DNA from: JALORV01 sp963702595
Lineage (GTDB): Bacteria; Pseudomonadota; Gammaproteobacteria; Burkholderiales; Burkholderiaceae_F
Reading direction: 5' to 3'
Length of the DNA: 64,000 nt
Assembly: GCA_963702595.1 (NCBI GenBank)
Contig: CAVPDC010000022.1
Coordinates: forward strand, 1 to 64,000
Part shown: positions 47,566-55,914 of the stretch, one piece after another
How positions within the stretch are numbered: position 1 is the first letter of the stretch
Layout: the number at the start of each line of letters is the position of its first letter
Program-made: the position numbers and the translations under genes
The notes under the pieces: model-generated
What the model was told of the DNA's origin: nothing
Seen by the model: the letters and a program-made list of their open reading frames with translations, nothing else
Database searches by the model: none

Positions 47566-48441
47566 TTGTCCAAGAAGCATCCGATCATTGCCGTGACGGG
47601 TTCGTCCGGCGCCGGCACCACGACGGTGATGCAAAGCTTCCAGCACATCTTCCGGCGCGAGGGACTGAAGGCGCAGATTGTCGAAGGCGATTCGTTCCAT
47701 CGCTACAACCGCATGGAAATGCGCGCCAACATGAAAGAGGCCGAGACGAAGGGTAACAAGCATTACTCGCACTTCGGCCCGTATTCAAACCTGCTCGAGG
47801 AACTCGAGGCGCTGTTCAAGGGCTACGGCGAACAGGGAAGCGGCCGCGTGCGCAAGTACATCCACGATGCCGGCGAGGCCGCGGAGCACGGCGTGGAGCC
47901 CGGCAACTTCACCGAGTGGAAGGACATCGAGCCGGATTCGGACCTGATGTTCTACGAGGGCCTGCACGGCGCGTACTTCGACGACAGGATCAACGTGGGC
48001 CGCCATGTGGACCTGCTGGTTGGCGTCGTGCCGATCATCAACCTCGAGTGGATCCAGAAGCTGCACCGCGACAAGAAGATGCGCGGTTATTCGCAGGAAG
48101 CCGTGGTCGACACGATCCTGCGCCGCATGCCGGACTACGTGAACCACATCGTCCCGCAGTTCGGCGTCACGCATGTGAACTTCCAGCGCGTGCCGACGGT
48201 GGACACGTCCAACCCCTTCATCGCGCGCGACATTCCGAGCGCCGACGAGAGCATGGTGATCATCCGGTTCACCAACCCCAAGGGCATCGACTTTCCGTAC
48301 CTGCTGTCGATGCTGCACGACTCGGCGATGACGCGCCCCAACACCATCATCGTTCCCGGCGGCAAGATGGGACTGGCGATGCAGCTGATCTTCACGCCGA
48401 TGATCCTGCGCCTGATGGACATGAAGAAGCGTGCTCACTAG
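47566..48441 (+). CDS. cbbP: phosphoribulokinase
   Basis: Makes ribulose-1,5-bisphosphate from ribulose-5-phosphate and ATP. The start is TTG at 47566, with GAGGGAGA 10 bases upstream; no ATG is nearby. The 291-residue protein has P-loop VTGSSGAGTTTVM (residues 10-22), EGDSFHRYNR and FYEGLHGAYFDDRINVGRHV. It also has IQKLHRDKKMRGYSQEAVVD and ends FTPMILRLMDM. It has the octameric proteobacterial form. Intact. It lies 59 bases after cbbF. Confidence 0.96.
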   Translation: MSKKHPIIAVTGSSGAGTTTVMQSFQHIFRREGLKAQIVEGDSFHRYNRMEMRANMKEAETKGNKHYSHFGPYSNLLEELEALFKGYGEQGSGRVRKYIHDAGEAAEHGVEPGNFTEWKDIEPDSDLMFYEGLHGAYFDDRINVGRHVDLLVGVVPIINLEWIQKLHRDKKMRGYSQEAVVDTILRRMPDYVNHIVPQFGVTHVNFQRVPTVDTSNPFIARDIPSADESMVIIRFTNPKGIDFPYLLSMLHDSAMTRPNTIIVPGGKMGLAMQLIFTPMILRLMDMKKRAH

Positions 48442-48450
48442 GAAACCGCG

Positions 48451-50496
48451 ATGAATGCCCCCGCAAGACTTCCCGCCGCGACGGCCGACCGACGCCGACT
48501 TGCCAACGCGCTGCGCTTCCTTGCGATCGACGCGGTCGAGGCCGCGAAGTCCGGCCATCCCGGCATGCCGATGGGCATGGCCGACATCGCCGAGGTCCTG
48601 TGGCGCGACCATCTGAAGCACGACCCGTCGTCGCCGCGCTGGGCCGACCGCGACCGTTTTGTCCTGTCCAACGGCCACGGTTCGATGCTGCTCTACGCAC
48701 TGCTGCATTTGTCCGGCTACGGACTGCCGCTCGAGGAACTGAAGCGCTTCCGCCAGTTGCACTCGAAGACGCCGGGCCACCCTGAGGTGGGTCTCACGCC
48801 TGGCGTGGAGACGACAACCGGGCCGCTCGGCCAGGGGCTGGCGAACGCCGTCGGCATGGCGCTCGCCGAGAAACTGCTCGCTGCCGAGTTCAACCGGCCC
48901 GGAATGCCGATCGTCGATCACCGCACGTATGTCTTTCTCGGCGACGGCTGCCTGATGGAGGGCATCAGCCACGAGGTCTGCTCGCTGGCGGGTGTCTGGC
49001 AACTGAACAAGCTCGTCTGCTTCTACGACGACAACGGCATCTCGATCGATGGCCATGTATCCGGTTGGTTCAACGACGACACCGCCGCCCGCTTCCGCGC
49101 CTACGGCTGGAACGTCATCGGGCCGATCGACGGCCATGACGCGGCGCTGATCGACCAGGCCATCCGCATTGCGCAGGCCAACAGCGATGGCCCGACGCTG
49201 GTGATCTGCCGCACGACGATCGGCTGGGGCGCGCCGAAGATGGCCGGTACGCACGAGGTGCACGGCGCACCGCTGGGCGCCGACGAGGCGAAGGCCACGC
49301 GCGCCGCGCTCGGCTGGGAGCACGGCACCTTCGACATCCCCACCGACGTTCGCACCGCCTGGGACGCCCGTGCCCGGGGCGCGGCGGCTCGCACCGAATG
49401 GGATGCCCTGTTCGCGCGTTACCGCGCGCAGTACCCGGCCGAGGCCGCCGAGTTCGAGCGCCGCATGCGCGGTGAACTGCCGGCCGACTGGACCGCCACG
49501 GCACGCGCCGTACTGGACCAGGCGCGTGGCATCACCGCTGCGACGGCGACACGCAAGTCATCGCAACAGATGCTCGAGACGCTGGTTTCCGCCGTGCCGG
49601 AACTGCTCGGTGGCTCCGCCGACCTGACCTGGTCGAACCTCACCGCCGTGAAGGCCTCGCGTCCACTGGACGCGGCCGGCGGCAACTATCTGCACTACGG
49701 TGTGCGCGAGTTCGGCATGGCGGCGATCATGAACGGCGTCGCGCTGCACGGCGGCTTCATCCCCTATGGCGGAACGTTCGCGGTGTTCTCCGACTATGCG
49801 CGCTCGGGCATCCGCATGAGCGCGCTGATGAAGCAGCGCGTCACCTATGTCCTGACGCATGACTCGATCGGCCTTGGCGAGGACGGGCCGACGCACCAGC
49901 CCGTCGAGCATGCGACCGCGCTGCGCGTGATCCCCAACCTGGAGGTATGGCGTCCGTGCGACGGCGTGGAAACCGCGGTGGCGTGGCGCTGCGCGCTGGA
50001 GCGGACTGACGGTCCGACCGCGCTGCTGCTTTCGCGCCAGAACCTGCCGCAGCTCGCGCGCGACGAGTCAATGCTGGTGGCGGTTTCGGCCGGCGGCTAC
50101 GTGCTCTCCGAGGCTGCGGGAGGCGTCGCTCGCGCAGTCATCATCGCGACCGGCTCGGAAGTGGCGATCGCGCTCGACGCGCAGAAGCTGCTTGCCGCGC
50201 GGGGCATCGGGACGCGCGTCGTCTCCATGCCGTCGACCACGCGCTTTGATGCGCAACCGCTCGCTTACCAGCGCAGTGTCCTGACGCCGGGCTTGCCGCG
50301 GGTGGCTGTCGAGGCGGCGCATCCGGACTTCTGGCGCAAGTACGTCGGACTCGAAGGGCGCGTCATCGGTATCGCAAGCTTCGGCGAGTCGGCCCCGGCC
50401 GCCGCGCTGTATGAGCACTTCGGCCTGACGGCGAACGCCGTGGCGGACGCGGTAGCGGCGGTCATCACCACCGCCGACCAGCCGCTCGCCGCCTGA
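48451..50496 (+). CDS. cbbT: transketolase
   Basis: A 681-residue thiamine-diphosphate enzyme of the regeneration phase. Motifs: SGHPGMPMGMADI, RFVLSNGHGSMLLYALLHL, TTTGPLGQGLANAVGMA and the ThDP/Mg motif FLGDGCLMEGISHE. In the second domain it has YGGTFAVFSDYARSGIR and HDSIGLGEDGPTHQPVEH. It is intact, 9 bases after cbbP, and the last cbb gene present. Phosphoglycerate kinase, GAPDH and aldolase genes are not in the window. Confidence 0.96.
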   Translation: MNAPARLPAATADRRRLANALRFLAIDAVEAAKSGHPGMPMGMADIAEVLWRDHLKHDPSSPRWADRDRFVLSNGHGSMLLYALLHLSGYGLPLEELKRFRQLHSKTPGHPEVGLTPGVETTTGPLGQGLANAVGMALAEKLLAAEFNRPGMPIVDHRTYVFLGDGCLMEGISHEVCSLAGVWQLNKLVCFYDDNGISIDGHVSGWFNDDTAARFRAYGWNVIGPIDGHDAALIDQAIRIAQANSDGPTLVICRTTIGWGAPKMAGTHEVHGAPLGADEAKATRAALGWEHGTFDIPTDVRTAWDARARGAAARTEWDALFARYRAQYPAEAAEFERRMRGELPADWTATARAVLDQARGITAATATRKSSQQMLETLVSAVPELLGGSADLTWSNLTAVKASRPLDAAGGNYLHYGVREFGMAAIMNGVALHGGFIPYGGTFAVFSDYARSGIRMSALMKQRVTYVLTHDSIGLGEDGPTHQPVEHATALRVIPNLEVWRPCDGVETAVAWRCALERTDGPTALLLSRQNLPQLARDESMLVAVSAGGYVLSEAAGGVARAVIIATGSEVAIALDAQKLLAARGIGTRVVSMPSTTRFDAQPLAYQRSVLTPGLPRVAVEAAHPDFWRKYVGLEGRVIGIASFGESAPAAALYEHFGLTANAVADAVAAVITTADQPLAA

Positions 50497-50510
50497 GCGC
50501 CGCGGACGCG

Positions 50511-51060
50511 ATGGCGGCCCACTCAGCTCCCGCCGAACTCGGATCGCTCGCGCCGGACTTTGCGCTGCCCGGCGTATGCGGGCAGGTCTGGACGCGTGAT
50601 GCGGCCGCTCGGACCGAACGGATTGCTCGTGATGTTCATTTGCAACCACTGCCCGTACGTTCAGGCGGTGCTGGACCGCATCGTGCGCGACGCGCGTGAG
50701 CTGCAGGCCGCAGGCATCGGCGTCGTCGCCATCAGCAGCAACGACACCGCGGCGTATCCGGAGGACTCGTTCGAGCACATGCAGCGCCTGTGGCGCGACA
50801 AGGCACTGCCGTTTCCGTATCTGTACGACGAGTCGCAGTCAGTGGCGCGCGCCTATGGCGCCGTGTGCACGCCGGACTTCTTCGGCTACAGCCGCGACAT
50901 GCGCCTGCAGTACCGCGGGCGGATCGATGCTTCGGGTCGCCAGCCCGCGCCGGCCGATGCGAAGCGCGAATTGCGCGACGCAATGCTGCTGATTGCTGCG
51001 ACGGGCCAGGGCCCGGCCGAGCAGGTGCCGAGCATCGGCTGCTCGATCAAGTGGAAGTGA
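50511..51060 (+). CDS. thioredoxin-like/AhpC-TSA-type redoxin, one frameshift
   Basis: Starts 14 bases after cbbT. The first frame MAAHSAPAELGSLAPDFALPG matches the N-terminus of this cytosolic family. A one-base shift near 50600-50610 gives GPNGLLVMFICNHCPYVQAVLDRI, with the CNHCPYV motif typical of the group. It continues GIGVVAISSNDTAAYPEDSF, then GAVCTPDFFGYSRDMRLQYRG and ends with PSIGCSIKWK. The CxxC redox motif is CNHC. About 183 residues in total, as expected. Exact substrate unknown. It may be co-transcribed with the cbb operon. Confidence 0.85.
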
Positions 51061-51079
51061 CGTCGGCTCGACCCTAGCG

Positions 51080-51442
51080 CTAGCGCTCCGCGCTGGCCTG
51101 GACAATCGGCGCTGTGAGGATGGCCAGGTGCCGTTCCGTCACCTGCAGTCGGCACGTCTGTTCCGCCAATGGCGTCGGCGCCGGCATGCTCGCCAGGCAC
51201 CTTCCCTCTTCTTCCGTCCGGCCGCCGGTCAGCCACGCCCGCTCGGTGCGCGCGAACGACGCTTTCTGCGTAGCGTCCAGGCCTGCCCAGACCGCGCGGC
51301 GCTGGTCGACCAGTTGGTCGTCAGCCGCGTCGGCGGCGGCACGGACGGCCGCGACGACAGCGCCGGGATCCGTGACTTGTGCAGCCCCGACCGCGGTTGC
51401 GGCGAAGAGTGCGGCGGTGGCAAGCAAGCGAGGTGCGTTCAT
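51080..51442 (-). CDS. secreted LprI/DUF1311-like protein
   Basis: A 120-residue protein with the signal peptide MNAPRLLATAALFAATAVGAAQ. The region QKASFARTERAWLTGGRTEEEGRC followed by QTCRLQVTERHLAIL has the spaced Cys pair and Trp typical of lysozyme-inhibitor LprI-type (DUF1311) domains. The match is by pattern only. It is convergent with the redoxin gene and divergent from the HlyD gene at 51621. Confidence 0.65.
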   Translation of the reverse strand: MNAPRLLATAALFAATAVGAAQVTDPGAVVAAVRAAADAADDQLVDQRRAVWAGLDATQKASFARTERAWLTGGRTEEEGRCLASMPAPTPLAEQTCRLQVTERHLAILTAPIVQASAER

Positions 51443-51620
51443 GGCGAATCCGATGCAGTGGCGGGTCCGCGCATGCTAGAGGTGCAAGGAGCAGGGTCAG
51501 CGACCGATGCGTAATGTCGATATAACGCGACGCTCGCCCCTCATTAGCGCCGATTTGTGACGCCGCGAGTGCGGGCGCTCACCACACAGGCGGGCGCCCG
51601 CCCCATAATGCGCCTCGCCC

Positions 51621-52880
51621 ATGGCCGCCCCGCCCAACCAACTGTTCCGACAAGAGGCGATCGACGCGCAGCGCGAAAAGCTGCTCGGTGAGGTTTCTCT
51701 CGCCCGTCCGGTCCCGCTGTGGATATTCACCACGCTGGCGGTGGCCTTCGCCGTCACGCTAGTGGCCTTTTCCATATGGGGCGAGTACGCGCGGCGCGAG
51801 CGCGTCGACGGCTTTCTTGCGCTCGACACCGGTGCCGCGCGCATCCTGGCACCGGAAGCCGGGACCGTGGCCGAATTGCTGGCGAAGGAAGGCGACGAGG
51901 TCGAGGCCGGCCAGCCACTGATCCGACTGTCGTTCGAGCGCGGCACTGCGTCGGGCGTGACCTCGGGTGAACTGGTCCAGCGCGAGATCAGTGAGCGGCA
52001 GCTGGTGCTCGAACGCGAGCAGCAGCAGGTCAAGTTGCTCGGCCAGCAGCAGGCCGACGCCCTGCGGCGGAAGATTGCCGACCTCGAGCGTGAACTCGCG
52101 CAGTTCGACGTCGAGATCAAGGCGCAGCAGAGCCGGCTCGCTTCGTCGCGCAACGAGTTCCAGCGCGCCGAGGAGCTCTACAAGGAGAAGTTCTATTCCG
52201 AGTCCAAGCTGATCGAGTTCCGCAACAACGTGCTCGACCAGCAGGTCAAGGTCGAAACGCTGAAGCGCCAGCGCGCCGGCGTCGAACGCGAGCTTTCGGG
52301 CGCGCGGGCCGAGGAACCCTCCATTGCGCTGAAGACGCAGACGGCGCTCGAGCAGATCCGCCGCCAGGCGAGCGAGCTGCAGCAGGGCAGCGTGCAGGAA
52401 GAGGCCAAGCGCGAGAACGTGATCCGCGCGCCGGTGGCCGGTGTCCTGACCAACATCGCCGCCGCACGCGGCGAAACCGTCGCCGAAAGCGCGCCGCTGG
52501 CCGTGGTCGTGCCCAAGGGCAGCGGATTGCATGCCCAGCTCCTGGTGCCGACGCGCGCCATCGGATTTGTCGCGCCGGGGCAGGAGGTGGTGCTGCGTTA
52601 TGACGCATTTCCGTTCCAGCGCTTCGGCCAGTACCGCGGCACCGTCGAACGTGTCAGCCGTACGGTGTGGTCACCGGGCGAAAAGGTCGGCCAGCTCGTG
52701 GTGAAGGAGCCGGTGTATCGCGTCGACGTCAGGCTCGATGCCCAGCACGTTGCCGTTGGCGACCAGAAACTCCCGCTGCGCTCCGGGATGATGGTCAACG
52801 CCGACATCCTGCAGGAGAAGCGCAGGGTCTGGGAGTGGGTGTTCGAGCCCGTGCTGTCGCTGCAGCAGAGGATGCAGTAG
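51621..52880 (+). CDS. HlyD-family adaptor of a C39-peptidase ABC exporter (CvaA/RaxA-like)
   Basis: A 419-residue membrane-fusion protein. The N-terminal cytosolic stretch of about 30 residues is followed by one membrane helix (LWIFTTLAVAFAVTLVAFSIW). Then come a lipoyl half-motif (ILAPEAGTVAELLAKEGDEVEAGQPLIRL), a long coiled coil (about 120-265) and a second half (IRAPVAGVLTNIAAARGETV). The end is RSGMMVNADILQEKRRVWEWVFEPV. That ending and the N-terminal tail are typical of colicin V-type adaptors. Its stop overlaps the exporter start (TAGTG). With it, it should export a double-glycine peptide. Confidence 0.92.
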   Translation: MAAPPNQLFRQEAIDAQREKLLGEVSLARPVPLWIFTTLAVAFAVTLVAFSIWGEYARRERVDGFLALDTGAARILAPEAGTVAELLAKEGDEVEAGQPLIRLSFERGTASGVTSGELVQREISERQLVLEREQQQVKLLGQQQADALRRKIADLERELAQFDVEIKAQQSRLASSRNEFQRAEELYKEKFYSESKLIEFRNNVLDQQVKVETLKRQRAGVERELSGARAEEPSIALKTQTALEQIRRQASELQQGSVQEEAKRENVIRAPVAGVLTNIAAARGETVAESAPLAVVVPKGSGLHAQLLVPTRAIGFVAPGQEVVLRYDAFPFQRFGQYRGTVERVSRTVWSPGEKVGQLVVKEPVYRVDVRLDAQHVAVGDQKLPLRSGMMVNADILQEKRRVWEWVFEPVLSLQQRMQ

Positions 52881-54946
52881 TGCTCGGCCGCCGGGTACCG
52901 ATGATCCTGCAGAGCGAGGCGCCGGAGTGCGGCATCGCCTGCGTTGCGATGATCGCGAGCTACCACGGCTTCCGCACCGATCTGTCGGCGATGCGGTTGC
53001 GGCTGGCACCGTCGATGAAGGGTGTGACGCTGAAGCACATCAGCGCCATCGCCGACACGATGAAGCTCGCGGCGCGCGGCGTGAAGGTGCCGCTCGAAGG
53101 CCTCGGCCAGCTCAAGCTCCCGGCCATCCTGCACTGGGACATGAACCACTTCGTCGTGCTGACGAAGGTTTCCGGCGACAAGATCACCGTCAGCGACCCG
53201 GCGCGTGGCCGCCGCGTCCTGACGCTACGGGAAGCCTCGGATCACTACACCGGCGTGGCGATGGAGCTGACGCCCACCGCCGGCTTCGCCGAGCGCGACG
53301 AACGCGAGAAGATCAGCGCGTGGCAGCTGGTCAGGACCGCCACCGGCCTGCGCAGCGCCGTCACGCAGGTGTTGCTGCTGTCGCTGGTGCTCGAGGTGCT
53401 GGCGATCGCCTCGCCGTTCTTCCTGCAGCTCGTCGTGGATCGCGTCGTCGTCGGCCGCGACCGCGACCTGCTGGCGGTGCTCGGCATCGGCTTTGGGCTG
53501 CTTGCCGTGATGATCGCGATCATCACGGCGCTGCGCTCTTGGCTCGGCGTCTACATCAGCACGCGACTCAACCTGCAGTTGCTCGACACGCTGTTCGCGC
53601 GGCTGCTGCGGCTGCCGCTGGCGTGGTTCGAGAAGCGCCACATCGGCGACATCGTCTCGCGCTTCCGCTCGGTCGACGCGATCCAGCGCACGCTGTCGCT
53701 CACCTTCCTCGAGACCGTGATGGACGGCGTCATGGTGCTGGTCACGCTCGCCGTCATGCTCTGGTACAGCGGCACGCTGACCATCATCGTCTTCATTGCC
53801 GCGCTGCTCTACGGGGCGCTCCGCTGGGCGCTGTACGGACCGCAGCGGCGCGCGACCGACGAGCGCATCGTGCACGAGGCCAAGGCGGCGACGCACTTCA
53901 TCGAGACGCTGCGCGGGATGATGGCGATCAAGCTCAACCTGCGCGAGACCGAGCGCCGCGCGGCGTATCTCAACCACGTCGTCGACCAGACCAACGCCGA
54001 CGTGCGCGTGCAGAACCTCGCGTTGCTGCAGCGTGCCGGCAACGTGCTGATCTTCGGGCTGGAGAACGTGCTGGTGATCTGGCTCGGCGCCTATGCGGTG
54101 CTCGAAGGGCAGCTTTCGGTCGGCATGCTGTTCGCGTTCATGCTGTTCAAGCTGCTCTTCATCACGCGCGTCAATAACCTCGTCGACAAGACGATCGAGT
54201 TCCGCATGCTCGACCTGCATGCCGACCGCGTCGCCGACATCGCCTTGGCGGCGACCGAAAGCACGGCTGAGTTGCCCGCGGTGGCGCGCGCCGATGCGCC
54301 TGCCGGTGCGTTCGTGCTCGACGCACGCGACCTCGGCTTCGCCTACGGCATCGAAGGCTTCGTGTTCCGCGGCATGGCGTTCAACGCCCGGCCGGGCGAA
54401 ACCGTGGCCATCGTCGGCCCGTCCGGTAGCGGGAAAACAACACTGGTGAAAGTCCTTGCCGGCCTGCTGGACCGTACCGAAGGCACCCTGACCGCCGCCG
54501 GGCGCGACGTGCGCGACTGGGACAAGGCCGCCTACCGCAGCCGGATCGGTGTCGTCATGCAGGACGACCACCTCTTCGTCGGCACCATCGAGGACAACAT
54601 CAGCTTCTTCGACCCCCAGCACGACCCGGCCAAGGTCCGCGAGTGCGCCAAGCTCGCGATGATCGACGAGGACATCAGCGCCATGCCGATGGGCTACAAC
54701 ACCATCGTCGGAAGCCTCGGAGTGGCGCTCTCGGGCGGCCAACGCAGCCGCGTCCTGCTGGCCCGCGCCCTGTACCGCCAGCCGCAGATCCTGTTCCTCG
54801 ATGAGACGTTCGACCAGCTCGACCTCGCCCGCGAGCGAGCGATCACTGACGGCCTAAGGCACACAGGGATTGGGCTGGTGATCGTCAGCCACCGGCCAGA
54901 AACGGTCGGCGCGGTCGACCGGATCGTGCAATTGGGAACCGGCTGA
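52880..54946 (+). CDS. C39-peptidase-containing ABC exporter for double-glycine peptides (CvaB/RaxB-like)
   Basis: GTG start at 52880 overlaps the upstream stop; 688 residues. The N-terminal C39 protease has the oxyanion Gln11 and catalytic Cys17 in LQSEAPECGIACVAM, His90 in WDMNHFVVL and Asp106 in VSDPARG, so it should cleave leaders after Gly-Gly. Six membrane helices follow (about 160-430), then the ATPase: Walker A GPSGSGKTT (about 514), signature LSGGQRSRVLLARAL, and Walker B ILFLDE. The residues after Walker B read TFDQLD instead of the common ATSALD, an unusual D-loop approach. Leaders of the type encoded at 55594-55728 are its expected substrates. A terminator follows. Confidence 0.94.
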   Translation: MLGRRVPMILQSEAPECGIACVAMIASYHGFRTDLSAMRLRLAPSMKGVTLKHISAIADTMKLAARGVKVPLEGLGQLKLPAILHWDMNHFVVLTKVSGDKITVSDPARGRRVLTLREASDHYTGVAMELTPTAGFAERDEREKISAWQLVRTATGLRSAVTQVLLLSLVLEVLAIASPFFLQLVVDRVVVGRDRDLLAVLGIGFGLLAVMIAIITALRSWLGVYISTRLNLQLLDTLFARLLRLPLAWFEKRHIGDIVSRFRSVDAIQRTLSLTFLETVMDGVMVLVTLAVMLWYSGTLTIIVFIAALLYGALRWALYGPQRRATDERIVHEAKAATHFIETLRGMMAIKLNLRETERRAAYLNHVVDQTNADVRVQNLALLQRAGNVLIFGLENVLVIWLGAYAVLEGQLSVGMLFAFMLFKLLFITRVNNLVDKTIEFRMLDLHADRVADIALAATESTAELPAVARADAPAGAFVLDARDLGFAYGIEGFVFRGMAFNARPGETVAIVGPSGSGKTTLVKVLAGLLDRTEGTLTAAGRDVRDWDKAAYRSRIGVVMQDDHLFVGTIEDNISFFDPQHDPAKVRECAKLAMIDEDISAMPMGYNTIVGSLGVALSGGQRSRVLLARALYRQPQILFLDETFDQLDLARERAITDGLRHTGIGLVIVSHRPETVGAVDRIVQLGTG

Positions 54947-54963
54947 AGCGACGGCGCCAACGA

Positions 54964-54987
54964 AAACGGCGCCCGCAGGCGCCGTTT
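54964..54987 (+). terminator. terminator after the C39 exporter
   Basis: A 10-bp stem AAACGGCGCC / GGCGCCGTTT with loop CGCA, 17 bases after the stop. The arms end in AAA and TTT, so it may also serve the convergent minus-strand gene that stops at 55009. Confidence 0.68.
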
Positions 54988-55008
54988 GAACCGGATATCG
55001 GCGGTGGC

Positions 55009-55332
55009 CTACTTCACGACCTGGACACCCTCGACGCCCGGCTGGGTCTTGAGCGACGCCAGGCACTGCTCGACGGTCGGCATGCGCGAAGTCGGCGACA
55101 CCCGGAACTGCCAGGTGTTGGCCGCCGGCGTCGTGCCGACATAGTCGATCCGGCACCCGGTCACCGAACCCAGCAGCAGCGCGCCCTGCGGGTTGGGCGA
55201 CACGCGAACCGGCTGGAGCTGCAGATTGACCAGTTGCCCCGGACCGGTGGGCGTATCCGTGTTGCGGTCGGAGGAGGCACAGGCCGCCAGGGCGGCCGTG
55301 GCGGCGAGGAGGAGGGCGTGGGCGGTTTTCAT
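55009..55332 (-). CDS. small lipoprotein of unknown function
   Basis: A 107-residue protein with a lipoprotein signal (MKTAHALLLAATAALAACAS, lipobox LAAC, modified Cys18). The mature part has two further cysteines (GCRIDYVG and EQCLASL) and a beta-rich pattern, WQFRVSPTSRMPTVEQCLASLKTQ. I do not recognise the family. It is convergent with the exporter and lies on the same strand as, and downstream of, the short peptide gene. A terminator at 55454-55479 separates them. Confidence 0.72.
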   Translation of the reverse strand: MKTAHALLLAATAALAACASSDRNTDTPTGPGQLVNLQLQPVRVSPNPQGALLLGSVTGCRIDYVGTTPAANTWQFRVSPTSRMPTVEQCLASLKTQPGVEGVQVVK

Positions 55333-55453
55333 GGGCGAAAGTCTGGCAGAAAACCGGCGCCGATCAAGCTCCCGGTAGGGTTCCGGACGGACTAGCCGGC
55401 GGGCAGCTGACGAATCTCAAGGCTGGCGGGCGCCTCGCCGGGGCGCGGAGCCC

Positions 55454-55479
55454 AAAAAAACGGCGCCCGTCGGCGCCGT
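55454..55479 (-). terminator. intrinsic terminator downstream of the double-glycine peptide gene
   Basis: On the minus strand, ACGGCGCC / GGCGCCGT with loop GACG is followed by TTTTTTT. It lies 115 bases after the peptide gene stop and marks the end of a short transcript, which supports the peptide gene as a separate transcription unit. Nothing else recognisable lies between 55480 and 55593. Confidence 0.78.
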
Positions 55480-55593
55480 GATAGTTGCGGAAAATCGGTC
55501 GGGGTTCTGGGGACCCCTGCGCGTACCGTCAATGCGATACGCGGGAATTTGGGATGCTCCCGAAGGAGCCGTCCGCTTAATCGATCGAGCGCT

Positions 55594-55728
55594 TTACATG
55601 TAGGTGCCGATTACGTTGCCCGCCGCCAACGAGGTCAAGATCATCAATCGACAGTGCCAGAAGTTCAAAGGTCTCGTCCGCCTTGGTAGCTTCGGCAACG
55701 GCGTCAGCTCAAGCGTTTCGATATTCAT
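55594..55728 (-). CDS. candidate short secreted peptide precursor with double-glycine leader (two compensating indels)
   Basis: ATG at 55728 has GAGGA 4 bases upstream. Read literally, the frame breaks. With one base restored near 55693 and one removed near 55620, the ORF is 44 residues. It opens MNIETLELTPLP, goes on EATKADETFELLA and ends LSIDDLDLVGGGNVIGTYM. Counting back from the second and third Gly, Leu-12, Ser-11, Asp-8, Leu-7, Val-4 and Gly-2/-1 match the class II leader rule (LSxx[E/D]Lxx[I/V]xGG). Cleavage would free NVIGTYM, 7 residues (or 8 if after the first Gly pair). The C39 exporter gene is 650 bases away and the TPR-HD-GYP gene starts 187 bases away on the other strand. The net length is unchanged by the two indels, which favours sequencing error. 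Confidence 0.66.
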   Translation of the reverse strand: MNIETLELTPLPKLPRRTRPLNFWHCRLMILTSLAAGNVIGTYM

Positions 55729-55914
55729 GGTGTCCTCTTCCGCAGTATGTTGGTTTGGGTTCTAGGCACCGCTCGGCGGCGTGCACGGAGCGAACTTTGA
55801 AGGCTTTCTGAGCCCCGGAAAATCCCCACTTACCGGAGTTTGCTTTCTGAGGTTCCCAAGGCAGAATCGGGCGAGATTCCCTTTTGCCGACCACGAGTAC
55901 TGGTCGGCTCCTCG

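Noticed and set aside
47785..49323. 512-codon minus-strand open frame opposite cbbP and cbbT
   Set aside because: Antisense artefact over two conserved intact genes.
51080..51442. LprI-like gene as an immunity protein for the peptide exporter locus
   Set aside because: It resembles DUF1311 secreted proteins, lies on the far side of the exporter, and short 7-residue peptides need no immunity if they are signals.
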